From NCBI RefSeq assembly GCF_003387475.1, contig NZ_QUNO01000021.1, forward strand, positions 124,001 to 188,000: a DNA stretch of 64,000 bases. The letters are read 5' to 3'. Source of the stretch: Kutzneria buriramensis. Lineage in GTDB: Bacteria > Actinomycetota > Actinomycetes > Mycobacteriales > Pseudonocardiaceae. The notes beneath the pieces are model-generated. The model did not search any database. It worked only from the letters and a program-made list of their open reading frames with translations, and was not told where the DNA came from. The position numbers and the translations under genes were made by a program. Shown here piece by piece: positions 8,880-17,385 of the stretch (the first letter of the stretch is position 1; each line of letters opens with the position of its first letter).

Positions 8880-9494
8880 CTACGACGACGCCAGCTTGAC
8901 GAAGCGGGCGGCCCGCTCGGCCAGGGCGGACAGGTCGCCGCCGGACGCGGCGTCGCCGACCAGCGGGGAGCCGACGCCGACCGCGATGGCGCCGGCGGCC
9001 AGGTACGCCTCGGCCTCGGCGAGGCCGACCCCGCCGACGGGCACGAACGGCACGTCCGGAAAGGGTTGGCGCAGGGCGGAAAGGTAGGCGGGGCCGCCGA
9101 TCGAGGCCGGAAACAGCTTCACGGCCTCGACGCCCAGGGACAGCGCCGTCTCGATCTCGGTGGGTGTCAGGGCGCCGGCCAGCAGCGGCAGGCCGGCCTC
9201 GACGCAGGCGGCCGCCGAAGCGGAAAGCGCAGGGCTGACGGCGAAGGTCGCGCCGGCGGCGATGGCGGCGGAGGCCTGCGCGGCGGTGCGCACGGTGCCG
9301 GCGCCGAGCCAGCAGCCGTCGGGCGCCTCGACCGACGAGATGGCCTCCAACGCCCCAGGGCCGGTGAGCGACACCTCGACCAACCGCACGCCGGAGTCGA
9401 ACAGCACCCGCACGGCGTCACGCGTCTTCTCGACGCCGTCGCCGCGGATGATGCCGACGAGGCGAGTCGTCCGCAGGATGTTCCCGAAAGTCAC
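8880..9494 (-). CDS. 2-dehydro-3-deoxy-6-phosphogalactonate (KDPGal/KDPG) aldolase
   Basis: A 204-residue class I aldolase that cleaves KDPGal to pyruvate and glyceraldehyde 3-phosphate. The Schiff-base lysine is in AVKLFPAS (Lys126), with EVSLTGPGA and GAGTV forming the usual phosphate and carboxylate loops. Its GTG start overlaps the stop of the galactonate dehydratase gene (GTGA), so the two pathway steps are translationally coupled. The kinase that should act between them (DgoK-type) is not adjacent. Confidence 0.88.
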   Translation of the reverse strand: MTFGNILRTTRLVGIIRGDGVEKTRDAVRVLFDSGVRLVEVSLTGPGALEAISSVEAPDGCWLGAGTVRTAAQASAAIAAGATFAVSPALSASAAACVEAGLPLLAGALTPTEIETALSLGVEAVKLFPASIGGPAYLSALRQPFPDVPFVPVGGVGLAEAEAYLAAGAIAVGVGSPLVGDAASGGDLSALAERAARFVKLASS

Positions 9495-10639
9495 CACTCC
9501 GCCAGGCTCCCGTCCTCGTGCCGCCACACCGGCGACCGCCACGCGTGCCCGGCCTCGGCGGCCCGCCGCACGGCGTCCTCGTCGATCTCGATGCCCAGCC
9601 CGGGCCCGGTGGGCCGGGCCATCTGCCCGTCCACGAAGGCGAACGGGCCGGTGTCGGCAAGATACCCGGTGAGCTCGTTGCCGGCGTTGTAGTGCAGGTT
9701 CAGACTCTGTTCCTGGATCAGGAAGTTCGGCGTCGCGAACGCCACCTGCACGCTGGCGGCCAGCGAGATCGGCCCGAGCGGGCAGTGCGGGGCGAGGCTG
9801 GCGCCGTAGATCTCGGCCAGCGACGCGATGCGGCGCAGCTCCGAGATGCCGCCGGCGTGCGAGGGATCGGGCTGTGCGACGGCGATGCCGGCGTCGAGCG
9901 CGGGCTTGAAGTCCCAGCGGGAGTAGAGGCGCTCGCCGGTCGCGATCGGCACGGGCGAGGAGTCCACAACGGACCTGAGCACGTCGACCGGTAACTCTGG
10001 CAGGATCGGCTCCTCGACGAACAGCGGCCGCACCTCCTCGAGCAGCGGCAGCAGCCGGCGGGCCATGGCGGGGGAGACGCGGCCGTGGAAGTCGATGGCC
10101 AGCCCGCGCTCGGGGCCGAGCACCTCGCGGGCCTCGCGTGCGCGTTCGACGACGCCGTCGACGTCGGCGGGGGTGGCGATGGCGTCGATCGGGCCGCAGG
10201 CGTTCATCTTCACGGCGGTGAAGCCCCGGTCCACCTGGGTCTGCACCGCCTCGCGAATCCCGTGTGGACGGTCGCCGCCGACCCAGGAGTAGACCCGGAT
10301 CCGGTCGCGGACGGGACCGCCGAGCAGCTCGTGCACGGGCACCCCACGCACCTTGCCAGCGATGTCCCACAGCGCCTGGTCGTAGCCGGCGAGCGCGCTG
10401 GAGAGCACCGGGCCGCCACGGTAGAAACCGCTGCGCCGCAGCACCTGCCAGTGCTCCTCGATGCGCAGCGGGTCCTGCCCGCGCACCAGGTCGGCCAGCT
10501 CGTGCACGGCGGCCTGCACGGTCTCCGCGCGGCCCTCCACCACCGGCTCGCCCCAGCCGACGACGCCCTCGTCCGTGCTGACCCGCAGGAACAGCCAGCG
10601 CGGCGGCACCAGGAACGTCTCGATGTCAGTGATCTTCAC
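9491..10639 (-). CDS. dgoD: D-galactonate dehydratase, enolase superfamily (mandelate racemase group)
   Basis: A 382-residue enzyme that converts D-galactonate to 2-dehydro-3-deoxy-D-galactonate. Its N terminus (PPRWLFLRVSTDEGVVGWGE) and C terminus (PVWRHEDGSLAEW) resemble E. coli DgoD closely, as do the blocks GFYRGGP, YSWVGGDRP, DFHGRVS, FVEEP, QPDPSHAGGI and LAPHCPLGPI. The latter blocks supply metal ligands and catalytic histidines. The start is GTG. It is divergent from the cyclase-family gene across an 86-base AT-rich promoter region and coupled to the aldolase gene. Confidence 0.92.
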   Translation of the reverse strand: MKITDIETFLVPPRWLFLRVSTDEGVVGWGEPVVEGRAETVQAAVHELADLVRGQDPLRIEEHWQVLRRSGFYRGGPVLSSALAGYDQALWDIAGKVRGVPVHELLGGPVRDRIRVYSWVGGDRPHGIREAVQTQVDRGFTAVKMNACGPIDAIATPADVDGVVERAREAREVLGPERGLAIDFHGRVSPAMARRLLPLLEEVRPLFVEEPILPELPVDVLRSVVDSSPVPIATGERLYSRWDFKPALDAGIAVAQPDPSHAGGISELRRIASLAEIYGASLAPHCPLGPISLAASVQVAFATPNFLIQEQSLNLHYNAGNELTGYLADTGPFAFVDGQMARPTGPGLGIEIDEDAVRRAAEAGHAWRSPVWRHEDGSLAEW

Positions 10640-10691
10640 AGGCCCGCCTCACGGTTCGTCCGCCGATCATCACCGAGGGTACAACAAAACA

Positions 10692-10714
10692 TTAATTATG
10701 GATACTTGTTGACA
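10692..10714 (-). promoter_or_regulatory. third copy of the galactoside-locus promoter element
   Basis: Read on the minus strand this region holds GTCAA, five bases, ATC, two bases, TAATTAA. The same order and spacing are seen at 8083-8107 and 14242-14266. It lies between the divergent dgoD and cyclase genes, where a shared operator would be expected. The plus-strand TTGACA (10709-10714) is too near the cyclase start to be its -35 box. A TACGAT at 10722-10727 could serve as a -10 for a leaderless GTG at 10735. Confidence 0.4.
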
Positions 10715-10725
10715 GGTCTCCTACG

Positions 10726-11355
10726 ATGGCCTCCGTGTTGATCGACGTCACGCTGGCCATCCGGCCGGACATGCCGCACTGGCCCGGAAGCACGTCCCCG
10801 GTGTGCGAGTGGGAGACCCGCCTCGACCGCGGCGAGGAGTCCGACGCCAGCAAGTGGACGCTGTCCGCGCACCAGGGCACGCACGTGGACGCCCCGTCGC
10901 ACTTCATCCCGGGCGCCGCCGGCATCGAGGACATCCCGCTGGACGTGCTGTGCGGACCGGTCCACGTCCTCGGCATCCCCGACGACAGCCCGATCCGCGC
11001 CGACCACGTCGCCGAGATCCCGGCCGGGGTGGAACGGGTTCTCTTCCGCACCACCAACTCCACCGCCGGCCGGCTGTTCCGGGAGTTCGACCCCGGCTAC
11101 GTCGCGGTGAGCGCGCAGGCGGCAGAAGCGTTGGTGGCCAGGGGAATCCGGCTCGTCGGCATCGACTACCTGTCCGTCGAATGCTTCGGCGCCAACGATT
11201 TCCCCGCCCACCACACGCTGCTCGGCGCCGGCGTCCCGATCATCGAGGGCCTCGACCTCGCCGCCGCCCCGCCGGGGCCCTACGAGCTCACCTGCCTCCC
11301 GATCCGGCTCACCGACGCCGAAGCCGCACCGGCCCGCGTGGTGCTGACCCGCTGA
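10726..11355 (+). CDS. cyclase family protein (KynB/arylformamidase-like metal hydrolase)
   Basis: A 209-residue member of the family with the metal motif HQGTHVDAPSH near residue 49, where histidines and aspartate bind Zn or Mn. Members hydrolyse N-formylkynurenine, isatin or lactone-like substrates. In this locus a sugar lactonase role is possible (inference only). ATG at 10726 is listed; GTG at 10735 is an alternative, because a TACGAT box lies where a leaderless transcript starting at 10735 would need it. Its stop abuts that of the convergent SDR gene with no gap. Confidence 0.75.
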   Translation: MASVLIDVTLAIRPDMPHWPGSTSPVCEWETRLDRGEESDASKWTLSAHQGTHVDAPSHFIPGAAGIEDIPLDVLCGPVHVLGIPDDSPIRADHVAEIPAGVERVLFRTTNSTAGRLFREFDPGYVAVSAQAAEALVARGIRLVGIDYLSVECFGANDFPAHHTLLGAGVPIIEGLDLAAAPPGPYELTCLPIRLTDAEAAPARVVLTR

Positions 11356-12048
11356 CTACGCCGAGTCCTTCTGCACCATCCAGCCGCCGTCGACCAGGAT
11401 GTCCGCGCCGGTGACGAAAGACGCCCCCGGCGACAGCAGGAACGCGATCACCGACGCCACCTCGGCGGGGTCGCCGAGCCGGCGCAGCGGGGTGGATTCC
11501 TGGCTGCGCAAGCGGTCCTCTTCGGACACTCGGTCCCACGCGGCGGTCAAGATCGGCCCCGGCAGCACCGTGTTCACCCGCACCTCCGGCGCGTACTCCA
11601 CGGCCAGCTGCCGGCCCAGCGACACCAGTGCGCCCTTGGTCGCCGCGTACGCCGGATGCCCCGGCAAACCGGCCCGCGCGTGCACCGACGACACCAGCAC
11701 GATCGCTCCGCTTCGCGCGCGCAGCAAGGGAAGGAACCGGTGCGCGGCAAGGTAGGCGGCGGTCAGGTTGACGTCGATCTGGCGCGACCACTCGGCCGGT
11801 GACTGCTCGTGCAGCGGCTTCACGACGACGGTGAAGGCGTTGCTCACCAACGCGTCCACCTGCCCGCCGGCGGCCTCGGACACCTCGTCCCAGGTCGCCG
11901 GCGCGCTGACGTCGCCGCGGACGGCCACCTCGGGGCCCTCGGCGATGTCCACGCCGATGACCCGGTAGCCGTCCGCGGTGAGCCGCCGGGCGGTGGCCGC
12001 GCCGATGCCCGACGCGGCCCCCGTCACAACAGCGGTTCGATCAGACAA
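11356..12048 (-). CDS. short-chain dehydrogenase/reductase (SDR)
   Basis: A 230-residue classical SDR. The cofactor loop is TGAASGIG, and VDIAEG after beta-2 favours NAD(H). The catalytic Ser, Tyr and Lys lie in VSSVHARAGLPGHPAYAATKG. The C-terminal LVDGGW is typical. The position between galactonate and alpha-galactosidase genes makes a sugar 1-dehydrogenase role (galactose to galactonolactone) attractive, but the fold gives no direct substrate evidence. It starts nine bases downstream of the secreted GH27 gene and is read in the same direction, so the two are probably co-transcribed. Confidence 0.85.
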   Translation of the reverse strand: MSDRTAVVTGAASGIGAATARRLTADGYRVIGVDIAEGPEVAVRGDVSAPATWDEVSEAAGGQVDALVSNAFTVVVKPLHEQSPAEWSRQIDVNLTAAYLAAHRFLPLLRARSGAIVLVSSVHARAGLPGHPAYAATKGALVSLGRQLAVEYAPEVRVNTVLPGPILTAAWDRVSEEDRLRSQESTPLRRLGDPAEVASVIAFLLSPGASFVTGADILVDGGWMVQKDSA

Positions 12049-12057
12049 AGCAGCTCC

Positions 12058-14175
12058 TCACAGCACGGTCTGGTGCACGTGGCCGTCCACGCCCCGGGAG
12101 GCCACCCACGCCGAGCCTCCTCCGCCGGCCGCGACACCGAGGGTGCCGACGATGGCGTTGCTGGCGTACTCGCCGCGGGGGAACCATCCTCCCCAAGCAC
12201 CGTCGGTGAAGTTGCGCTGCCACAGCGTGTAGTCACTGGCTCGGGCGAACATGTACAGCCGCCCGGAGGTCGCCAGCAGCGTCGGGGCGGTGCTGATCAC
12301 ACCGCCCAGACCGGTCCAGCCGGTGTTCTGCTCCCACAGCCAGGCGCTGTCGTCGAAGGCCCGCACCACGATGTGCGTGCCGTTGGCGTCGGCGACGGCA
12401 CTGGGGCGGCCGTAGATAGGCTTGTCGCTGGGGCTCCCCAGCGACGTCCACGTGCCGTAGCCGCCGTTGTCGCGCTGCCACACCTTGCCGTCCGCACCCC
12501 GGGCCACCAGCGTCCACTGCGTGGGCGAGGTGAAGGCGACGGTGGGAGAGTCGGTCAGGTTGCCGCCGAGCCGCACCCAGCCGCCCCAGTGGCCGTTCTG
12601 GAACGTCCGCTGGTACGCCGCGTTGTCGGTGCCGCGCACGAAGACGTCGACCCGGTCGGCGCCGGACGCGTAGGCCGCCGGCTGGCCGACGATCTCGTTG
12701 TGCGTGGGGCCGCCGAGCAGGGCCCACTTGCCGCTGCCGACGGTGCTCTCCGCCAGCTGACCGGACGCGTCCCGTACGAACGTGTACGCGTGCGTGTCGT
12801 CGAACCGCACCAGCGCCGGGCTGTCGCTCGCGTTGCCGCCGAGGTCGTTGCCGGGCGTCAGGTCCGTGCCCTGGAGCTTCAGCATCACGGTGCCGTGCGC
12901 CGGAACCGTGGCGGTGTACGAGCCGGTGGTGGTGCCCTCGTCGGCGCGGGCCCGCAGGTCACGCACCTTGACGTTGCCGGTCAGCCCCGCCTTGGCGAAG
13001 TCGACGGTCATCGAGGAGTCGGCGTCGCTGCGGTTCAGCAGCACGACCGCCCGGTTCCCCTTGCCCGACAACACCTTGCTGTAGACGTTGCCGCCGCCGG
13101 AGTCCTCGACCCGGACGCCCTGGATGTCCAGCGGGTCCTGGTCGACGGCGAGGATCTCCGGGTTCTTCAGCGTGTCGAGCATCGACTGCGGCAGCGTGCG
13201 CGGGTCGGAGCCGATGATCAGCGGCGACGCCATCTCCGCCCACATCACGAACTGCGTGGTGGACTCCTCCTCGGTCAGCTCGGTGCCGCCGGTCGGGTAG
13301 GGACGCATCGGGATCAGGTAGTCCGGGTCGTTGTAGTGGCCGACGGTCTGCGCCTCGGGGTGCGCCGCGTTGTCGTCGGCGTTGCGCAGGATGTCCGACC
13401 ACTCGCCGGGCGTCGGGTTGCCGAACGCCACGTCGGTGTCGGTGCGCCAGGACGTCGCCGCGCCGGGGCCCCAGGTGTAGGCGTAGCCGGCCTCGCGGGT
13501 CGACGGCCAGTCGGGCACGCCCCACGCGCCGGTGACCGGGTCGCACAGGTTGAGGATCATCTTGCGGCCGGTGTTGGCCACGGCGTCGGAGAACTGCTTG
13601 AACACGACCGCCGGGTCCAGCTTCTGGGCCAGGCCGCACAGGAAGTCGATCTTGATGGCGTCGAAGGCCCAGTGCGCGAACTGGTCGGCGTCGCGCTGGT
13701 AGTAGCCGCCGCTGCCCAGGCCGCAGTTCTTGCCGTCGTAGGCGCCGGCGTCGGTGTAGATGCCGGCCTTCAGGCCGAGACCGTGGAGGTACTTGGTCAG
13801 GTTGTCCATGCCGTGCGGCCAGCGCGCCGGGTCGACGACCAGGTTGCCCTTGCTGTCGCGCGGCGTGTTGTCGGCCTGCCAGCCGCCGTCCAGCCACACG
13901 ATGTCGTAGCCGGCCTTGGCCAGGCCGCTGGACACCAGGAAGTCGGCCACGGCGTGCACGTTCTGCTCGGTCGGGCGACCCAGGCCGAAGTAGGAGTTCC
14001 AGCCCATGTACGGGGTGGGGGACACGACCCCAGAGCCCGGTTGGCCAGGGCCCGGTTGGCCGGCGCTCGGCTGGTCGGCGTCGGCGGTCCCCGTGGCCAC
14101 CCCCAGCGGGGGGACCGCCAGCGAGCCGATGCCGAGCGCGATCGCGCAGGCGAGCGTGAGTCTGCGTAAGAACAT
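12058..14175 (-). CDS. secreted alpha-galactosidase GH27 with C-terminal PLL/tectonin-like lectin propeller
   Basis: A 705-residue exported enzyme. A Sec-type signal peptide (about 1-33) is followed by a Pro/Gly/Gln-rich linker. The GH27 barrel begins at PYMGWNSYFG; the nucleophile is Asp177 in KIDFLCG and the presumed acid/base Asp248 in WRTDTDV. The C-terminal 250 residues are repeats with W-G-G-W and LGG spacing, as in PLL-like sugar-binding beta-propellers. It probably trims galactosyl side chains outside the cell for the importer. Its promoter shares an element with the import operon. Confidence 0.9.
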   Translation of the reverse strand: MFLRRLTLACAIALGIGSLAVPPLGVATGTADADQPSAGQPGPGQPGSGVVSPTPYMGWNSYFGLGRPTEQNVHAVADFLVSSGLAKAGYDIVWLDGGWQADNTPRDSKGNLVVDPARWPHGMDNLTKYLHGLGLKAGIYTDAGAYDGKNCGLGSGGYYQRDADQFAHWAFDAIKIDFLCGLAQKLDPAVVFKQFSDAVANTGRKMILNLCDPVTGAWGVPDWPSTREAGYAYTWGPGAATSWRTDTDVAFGNPTPGEWSDILRNADDNAAHPEAQTVGHYNDPDYLIPMRPYPTGGTELTEEESTTQFVMWAEMASPLIIGSDPRTLPQSMLDTLKNPEILAVDQDPLDIQGVRVEDSGGGNVYSKVLSGKGNRAVVLLNRSDADSSMTVDFAKAGLTGNVKVRDLRARADEGTTTGSYTATVPAHGTVMLKLQGTDLTPGNDLGGNASDSPALVRFDDTHAYTFVRDASGQLAESTVGSGKWALLGGPTHNEIVGQPAAYASGADRVDVFVRGTDNAAYQRTFQNGHWGGWVRLGGNLTDSPTVAFTSPTQWTLVARGADGKVWQRDNGGYGTWTSLGSPSDKPIYGRPSAVADANGTHIVVRAFDDSAWLWEQNTGWTGLGGVISTAPTLLATSGRLYMFARASDYTLWQRNFTDGAWGGWFPRGEYASNAIVGTLGVAAGGGGSAWVASRGVDGHVHQTVL

Positions 14176-14216
14176 CGATTCCCTCGTTCCTGGCGGCTGC
14201 GCTGCTGCCGGGTCGA

Positions 14217-14266
14217 AGGTTGCCGGTGGGGCACCCACCGTGTCAATATTTATTCGTAATTTACGA
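14217..14266 (-). promoter_or_regulatory. promoter and operators of the secreted GH27 gene
   Basis: On the minus strand TTGACA (14246-14241) is followed after 18 bases by CAACCT (14222-14217), the same two hexamers as in the import-operon promoter. Upstream is the palindrome TCGTAATTTACGA (14254-14266). It is placed exactly like TACTAAATTAGTA at 8095-8107: ATT, two bases, TAAWTTA, after a 5-base gap from GTCAA. A second inverted repeat, CGGTGGG/CCCACCG (14224-14240), fills the spacer between the -35 and -10 boxes. Confidence 0.6.
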
Positions 14267-14282
14267 GCAGCTGTTACGGACG

Positions 14283-14313
14283 AAAAAACCCGCCGCCTGG
14301 GCGAGGCGACGGG
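14283..14313 (-). terminator. intrinsic terminator of the XRE regulator gene
   Basis: On the minus strand a 10-bp stem (CCCGTCGCCT paired with AGGCGGCGGG, one G-U pair) with a 5-base loop is followed directly by TTTTTT. It starts 15 bases after the stop of the XRE gene. This is the clearest classical U-tract terminator in the window. Confidence 0.85.
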
Positions 14314-14327
14314 CTCCTTCGGATGAC

Positions 14328-15311
14328 CTAGCGGCTGGGCCAGTCCCAGCGGATGCCGAACACGCCGGGGCCGAAGCCCAGCGCGACCGAGTGCACGCCG
14401 CCGGACGGGTCGAGCGTGAGGTTGCGGCGGCGGGACGGGCCCTCCTCGCCGGCCGGCACCGCGTACTGCTGGCAGCGCGCCGGCAGCCGCGAGGAGTCGA
14501 ACCGCACCTCGATGACGTACTCGCGGACCGGCAGCCGGAACTTGCGGCAGTAGGCGTTGCCGCTGGCCGGGAAGGTCGGGCCGGGGTTGTTGAGCTGGTA
14601 CTCCATGATGACGGTGTCGCCACGGGCCAGCGTCCGGTCGAAGACCAGCTCGGCGACCATGATGCTGGACTCCTCGTCCACCGCCGTGCGGCCGACCCTG
14701 CAGTTGCTCAGGTTGGTCAGCTCCGGGATCACGCCCGGGCCGGACTCGGCGTCGTAGACGAGCACCCAGCGGTCGGCGCCGTCCTGCTCCGCGCGCAGCA
14801 CCTGGCGCACCCACAGCGAGCGCTGACCGCCGTCGGCGGCCACCTCGATGCGGTCGTGCTGGCTGAGCCGGCCCAGTCGGCAGTCGGAGCTGGTGTCGAC
14901 CCGGGACAGCAGCGAGGCCAGCCGCTCCCGCCGGGACCACAGCGCGTCGATCGGCAGCACGCGGGTGGGCCGGCTGCGGCGGCCGCGTGGCCGGGGCGGG
15001 CCGAGCAGCGCCGTGAGCGAGCTCGGCGGCACGCCGAGCACGGCTTCGAGGTGGCGCAGGGCCTCAAGGGACTCCGGCCGCTCGGGGCGTCTGCGGCCGG
15101 ACTGCCAGTAGCTGAGCGTGGCGACGCTGATGGTGATGCCGCGCAGCCCCAACCGGTGCTGGATGCGGTCCAGGCTCAACCGGCTGGTCTTGATCGCGGC
15201 GCGCAAGGCGTCCGGAAACGGACCGGTGGCCAGCAGGCCGACCAGTTCGTCCCGGTCGGCTGGCACGGTGTCGACGAACGACAGGTCCGGATGACCAGCA
15301 GCGATCGTCAT
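14328..15311 (-). CDS. XRE-type helix-turn-helix regulator with large C-terminal domain
   Basis: A 327-residue protein. Residues 25-90 form a helix-turn-helix region (LDRIQHRLGLRGITISVATLSYWQSG). The remaining 200 residues are a beta-rich domain I do not recognise, with several cysteines (SDCRLG, SNCRVG, YCRKF, RCQQY) and the repeated pattern CR(L/V)GR. The repeat LSQHDRIEVAADG against LARGDTVIMEYQLNN suggests paired beta modules. ATG is preceded by GAGGAG. A palindrome 21 bases upstream (15333-15350) may be its autoregulatory operator. Confidence 0.7.
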   Translation of the reverse strand: MTIAAGHPDLSFVDTVPADRDELVGLLATGPFPDALRAAIKTSRLSLDRIQHRLGLRGITISVATLSYWQSGRRRPERPESLEALRHLEAVLGVPPSSLTALLGPPRPRGRRSRPTRVLPIDALWSRRERLASLLSRVDTSSDCRLGRLSQHDRIEVAADGGQRSLWVRQVLRAEQDGADRWVLVYDAESGPGVIPELTNLSNCRVGRTAVDEESSIMVAELVFDRTLARGDTVIMEYQLNNPGPTFPASGNAYCRKFRLPVREYVIEVRFDSSRLPARCQQYAVPAGEEGPSRRRNLTLDPSGGVHSVALGFGPGVFGIRWDWPSR

Positions 15312-15332
15312 AGTGACTCCTCGCTGTCAACT

Positions 15333-15350
15333 TGTCACGCAGCAGTGACA
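15333..15350. promoter_or_regulatory. inverted repeat upstream of the XRE gene
   Basis: TGTCAC, six bases, GTGACA: perfect 6-bp arms located 21 bases upstream of the XRE regulator start, in the 227-base divergent region shared with the methyltransferase-like gene. It is a reasonable operator for the XRE protein (inference). The rest of the region holds CGTAA/TTACG near 15411-15424 and nothing else I can identify. Confidence 0.4.
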
Positions 15351-15538
15351 CTACTGGGTGAGCACGTGACCGTGGCACCTCTGAACGGAGGCTGTGTGTA
15401 CTCCTAATGGCGTAAAGTATTACGTGGAGTCGCCAGGTGTCCAGCTGTAACCGGTTCGACGGTCCCGCGTACGGGTTGGTTCACCTTAGTGTCGGACCGC
15501 GGGCAAGCCCCCTTTCGGCCGCCCCGTAGGCTGATGCC

Positions 15539-16102
15539 GTGACCACCCCGAGACCCGCGGGCGACCGCGTGTTCGCCGACGTGGCCACCGCAGTGCTGGG
15601 GCCCGGCGACCACCGGTTCGCCGATCTCCTCGACGTGCTGGACCGAATGCCGGCCGGGCCGGTGGATGTGGTGCACGCCAACGACGACCTGCTGCCGCGG
15701 CTGGCCCACGAGAACGGGCTGGACGCCGCGCTGTCGGCGGCGCGGCTGGCGCTGCGTCCCGGCGGCCTGTTCATCGCCGCTGTGCCGGAACTGGAGAAGC
15801 TGCGCCGGTTGCGGCCGACCGCCCCGCCGCCGCGCGTGTCCGGGCGTGGCGACCAGCGCCAGGTCACCGTGCAGTTGTGGGACTGGGCCGAGGACGGCCA
15901 GTCCTACGGCCTGGAGGTGCTGCAGCTGGCCCGCTCCGGCAGCCAGTGGGAGCTGATCCGGGCCGTGTCCACCCGGCACCAGGTGATCACCGGCGCGCAG
16001 GTCACGGCCGGGCTCACCGCCGCCGGCTTCGCCGCCGTGCAGCGGCTGATCCCCAAGGAGAGCGGCCACCCGCTGCCGCTCTGGGTGGCCGTCGCCCCTT
16101 AG
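15539..16102 (+). CDS. SAM-methyltransferase-like protein
   Basis: A 187-residue protein with the second half of a class I methyltransferase fold: VDVVHANDDLLPRL (motif IV region), LRPGGLFIAAVPE (post-motif helix and strand) and a C-terminal beta hairpin. A clear glycine-rich SAM motif I is missing, and the protein is shorter than usual. It may be a degenerate or binding-only member. The start is GTG. It is divergent from the XRE regulator gene. Confidence 0.55.
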   Translation: MTTPRPAGDRVFADVATAVLGPGDHRFADLLDVLDRMPAGPVDVVHANDDLLPRLAHENGLDAALSAARLALRPGGLFIAAVPELEKLRRLRPTAPPPRVSGRGDQRQVTVQLWDWAEDGQSYGLEVLQLARSGSQWELIRAVSTRHQVITGAQVTAGLTAAGFAAVQRLIPKESGHPLPLWVAVAP

Positions 16103-16107
16103 GACTT

Positions 16108-16857
16108 TCAGCCGAAGGTCACGTGCTTCGACCAGAACGCCAGCAGATCCGCGTCGCCGGTCACGCCGTGCGGCTCCCGCCGGCGGTAGATGATCAGCAG
16201 CAGCTCCGTCAGCGGAGCTTCGACCGTGACCGCCGCCGGCTCGTCGCCGCGCAGGTTCACGATGGCGTCGCCGGTGAGGTCCACGTGCCAGGCGGCGTCG
16301 ATGTCGGTGGCACGGAAGGACAACGCCCGCCCCGGGCCGAGCAGGTCACGCTTGGCCGGGTTGAACTCGAAGTGCTGGGGCAGCGCGTCCAGTTCCATCC
16401 ACTCGTCGATGGCGTCGACTGCGACATCCGGATCCGCGGCGTACTCGCGTCCGGCCGCCAGCATCGCGTCCGCTCGATGGATCAGGGTTTCGTGCACCAT
16501 GCGGCGGGCGAAGAAGCCGACCGGCATAGGGGCGAGCGGCGTCCACACCGTGACGTCCGGTCCCGCCTCGGCGATCGTCGCCGACAGTCGCTTCGCCCCG
16601 TCCAGCAGCCACTTGGTCGGCGGTTCGCCCGAATCGTCGCCGTTCACGTCCCGGGACGGGTCGGGCACCGGCTCCTGGGCGCGGGTGCGGACGACCTCCT
16701 CGATCCAGGCGTGCGCGCCGCCGAGGTGGCGGAGCAGACCGCCCAGGCTCCAGTCGGGGCAGGACGGCACCCGCGCGGTCAGGTCCGCGCCGGCCAGGCC
16801 GTCGGCGAGCAGTTCGGTCTGGGTGACGATCTCGGCGCAGTGGCGCTCGAAGTCCAT
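16108..16857 (-). CDS. maleylpyruvate isomerase family mycothiol-dependent protein (MDMPI/DinB-like)
   Basis: A 249-residue protein. The N-terminal four-helix DinB-like domain contains CPDWSLGGLLRHLGGAHAW, with a histidine that forms part of the metal site in mycothiol-dependent maleylpyruvate isomerases, and RMVHETLIHRADA later in the bundle. A smaller C-terminal domain follows. Such proteins occur in large numbers in actinomycetes and use mycothiol as thiol cofactor; individual substrates are mostly unknown. Its 3' end is convergent with the methyltransferase-like gene, 5 bases apart. Confidence 0.8.
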   Translation of the reverse strand: MDFERHCAEIVTQTELLADGLAGADLTARVPSCPDWSLGGLLRHLGGAHAWIEEVVRTRAQEPVPDPSRDVNGDDSGEPPTKWLLDGAKRLSATIAEAGPDVTVWTPLAPMPVGFFARRMVHETLIHRADAMLAAGREYAADPDVAVDAIDEWMELDALPQHFEFNPAKRDLLGPGRALSFRATDIDAAWHVDLTGDAIVNLRGDEPAAVTVEAPLTELLLIIYRRREPHGVTGDADLLAFWSKHVTFG

Positions 16858-16938
16858 CGGTGCTGTCTCCTCAGGTAGGCGTCGGTCACCCTACGGTCGG
16901 AATCGCTTGCCGGTCCTCGACATCTAGGATGCCGATCC

Positions 16939-17385
16939 ATGTGGGGGGCGATTGGCGGCGGGGTCGACCTGGCCGGTGTCGTGATCTTGGTCGTGATATG
17001 GATCCGGATGGCGAACGCCTATCAGCGGGCCGGCGTCCGGTTCCTCGCCATGTCGGCGCTGGTCGGCTTGCCGTCGGCGGTTCGCAAGCGGCTGATGAGC
17101 GCGATCCGGCATGGCGACGTCGTGCCGGCCGAGCTCCAGGACGTCGCTCTGCGGTGGGCACATCAGGAGGTGCTGCGCAGGGGCGTGTGCTGGTCCTCGA
17201 TCGTGGGCATGGTGATGATGGTCAGCGGGCTGCCGACCTTGTTCGCGAGCACCGAACGGCTGTCAGCGGTCGCATTCTGGTTGGACCTCGTGGTGTTGTG
17301 CGGGATGGTCCTGGCCTTCGTCTACGTGTGGCGAGACCAGTTGGCCGCCGCGCGGCTGCTCAGGGGCAGCTCTCGGCCAGCTTGA
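16939..17385 (+). CDS. small membrane protein, unknown
   Basis: A 148-residue protein with three predicted transmembrane helices (near residues 8-24, 95-112 and 118-136). Between the first and second helices is a soluble stretch with the basic segment SAVRKRLMSAIRHGD. No family is recognised. Its 3' end overlaps the convergent PASTA-like lipoprotein gene by 26 bases. I consider it real because of the membrane-protein composition and GC3 bias. Confidence 0.55.
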   Translation: MWGAIGGGVDLAGVVILVVIWIRMANAYQRAGVRFLAMSALVGLPSAVRKRLMSAIRHGDVVPAELQDVALRWAHQEVLRRGVCWSSIVGMVMMVSGLPTLFASTERLSAVAFWLDLVVLCGMVLAFVYVWRDQLAAARLLRGSSRPA

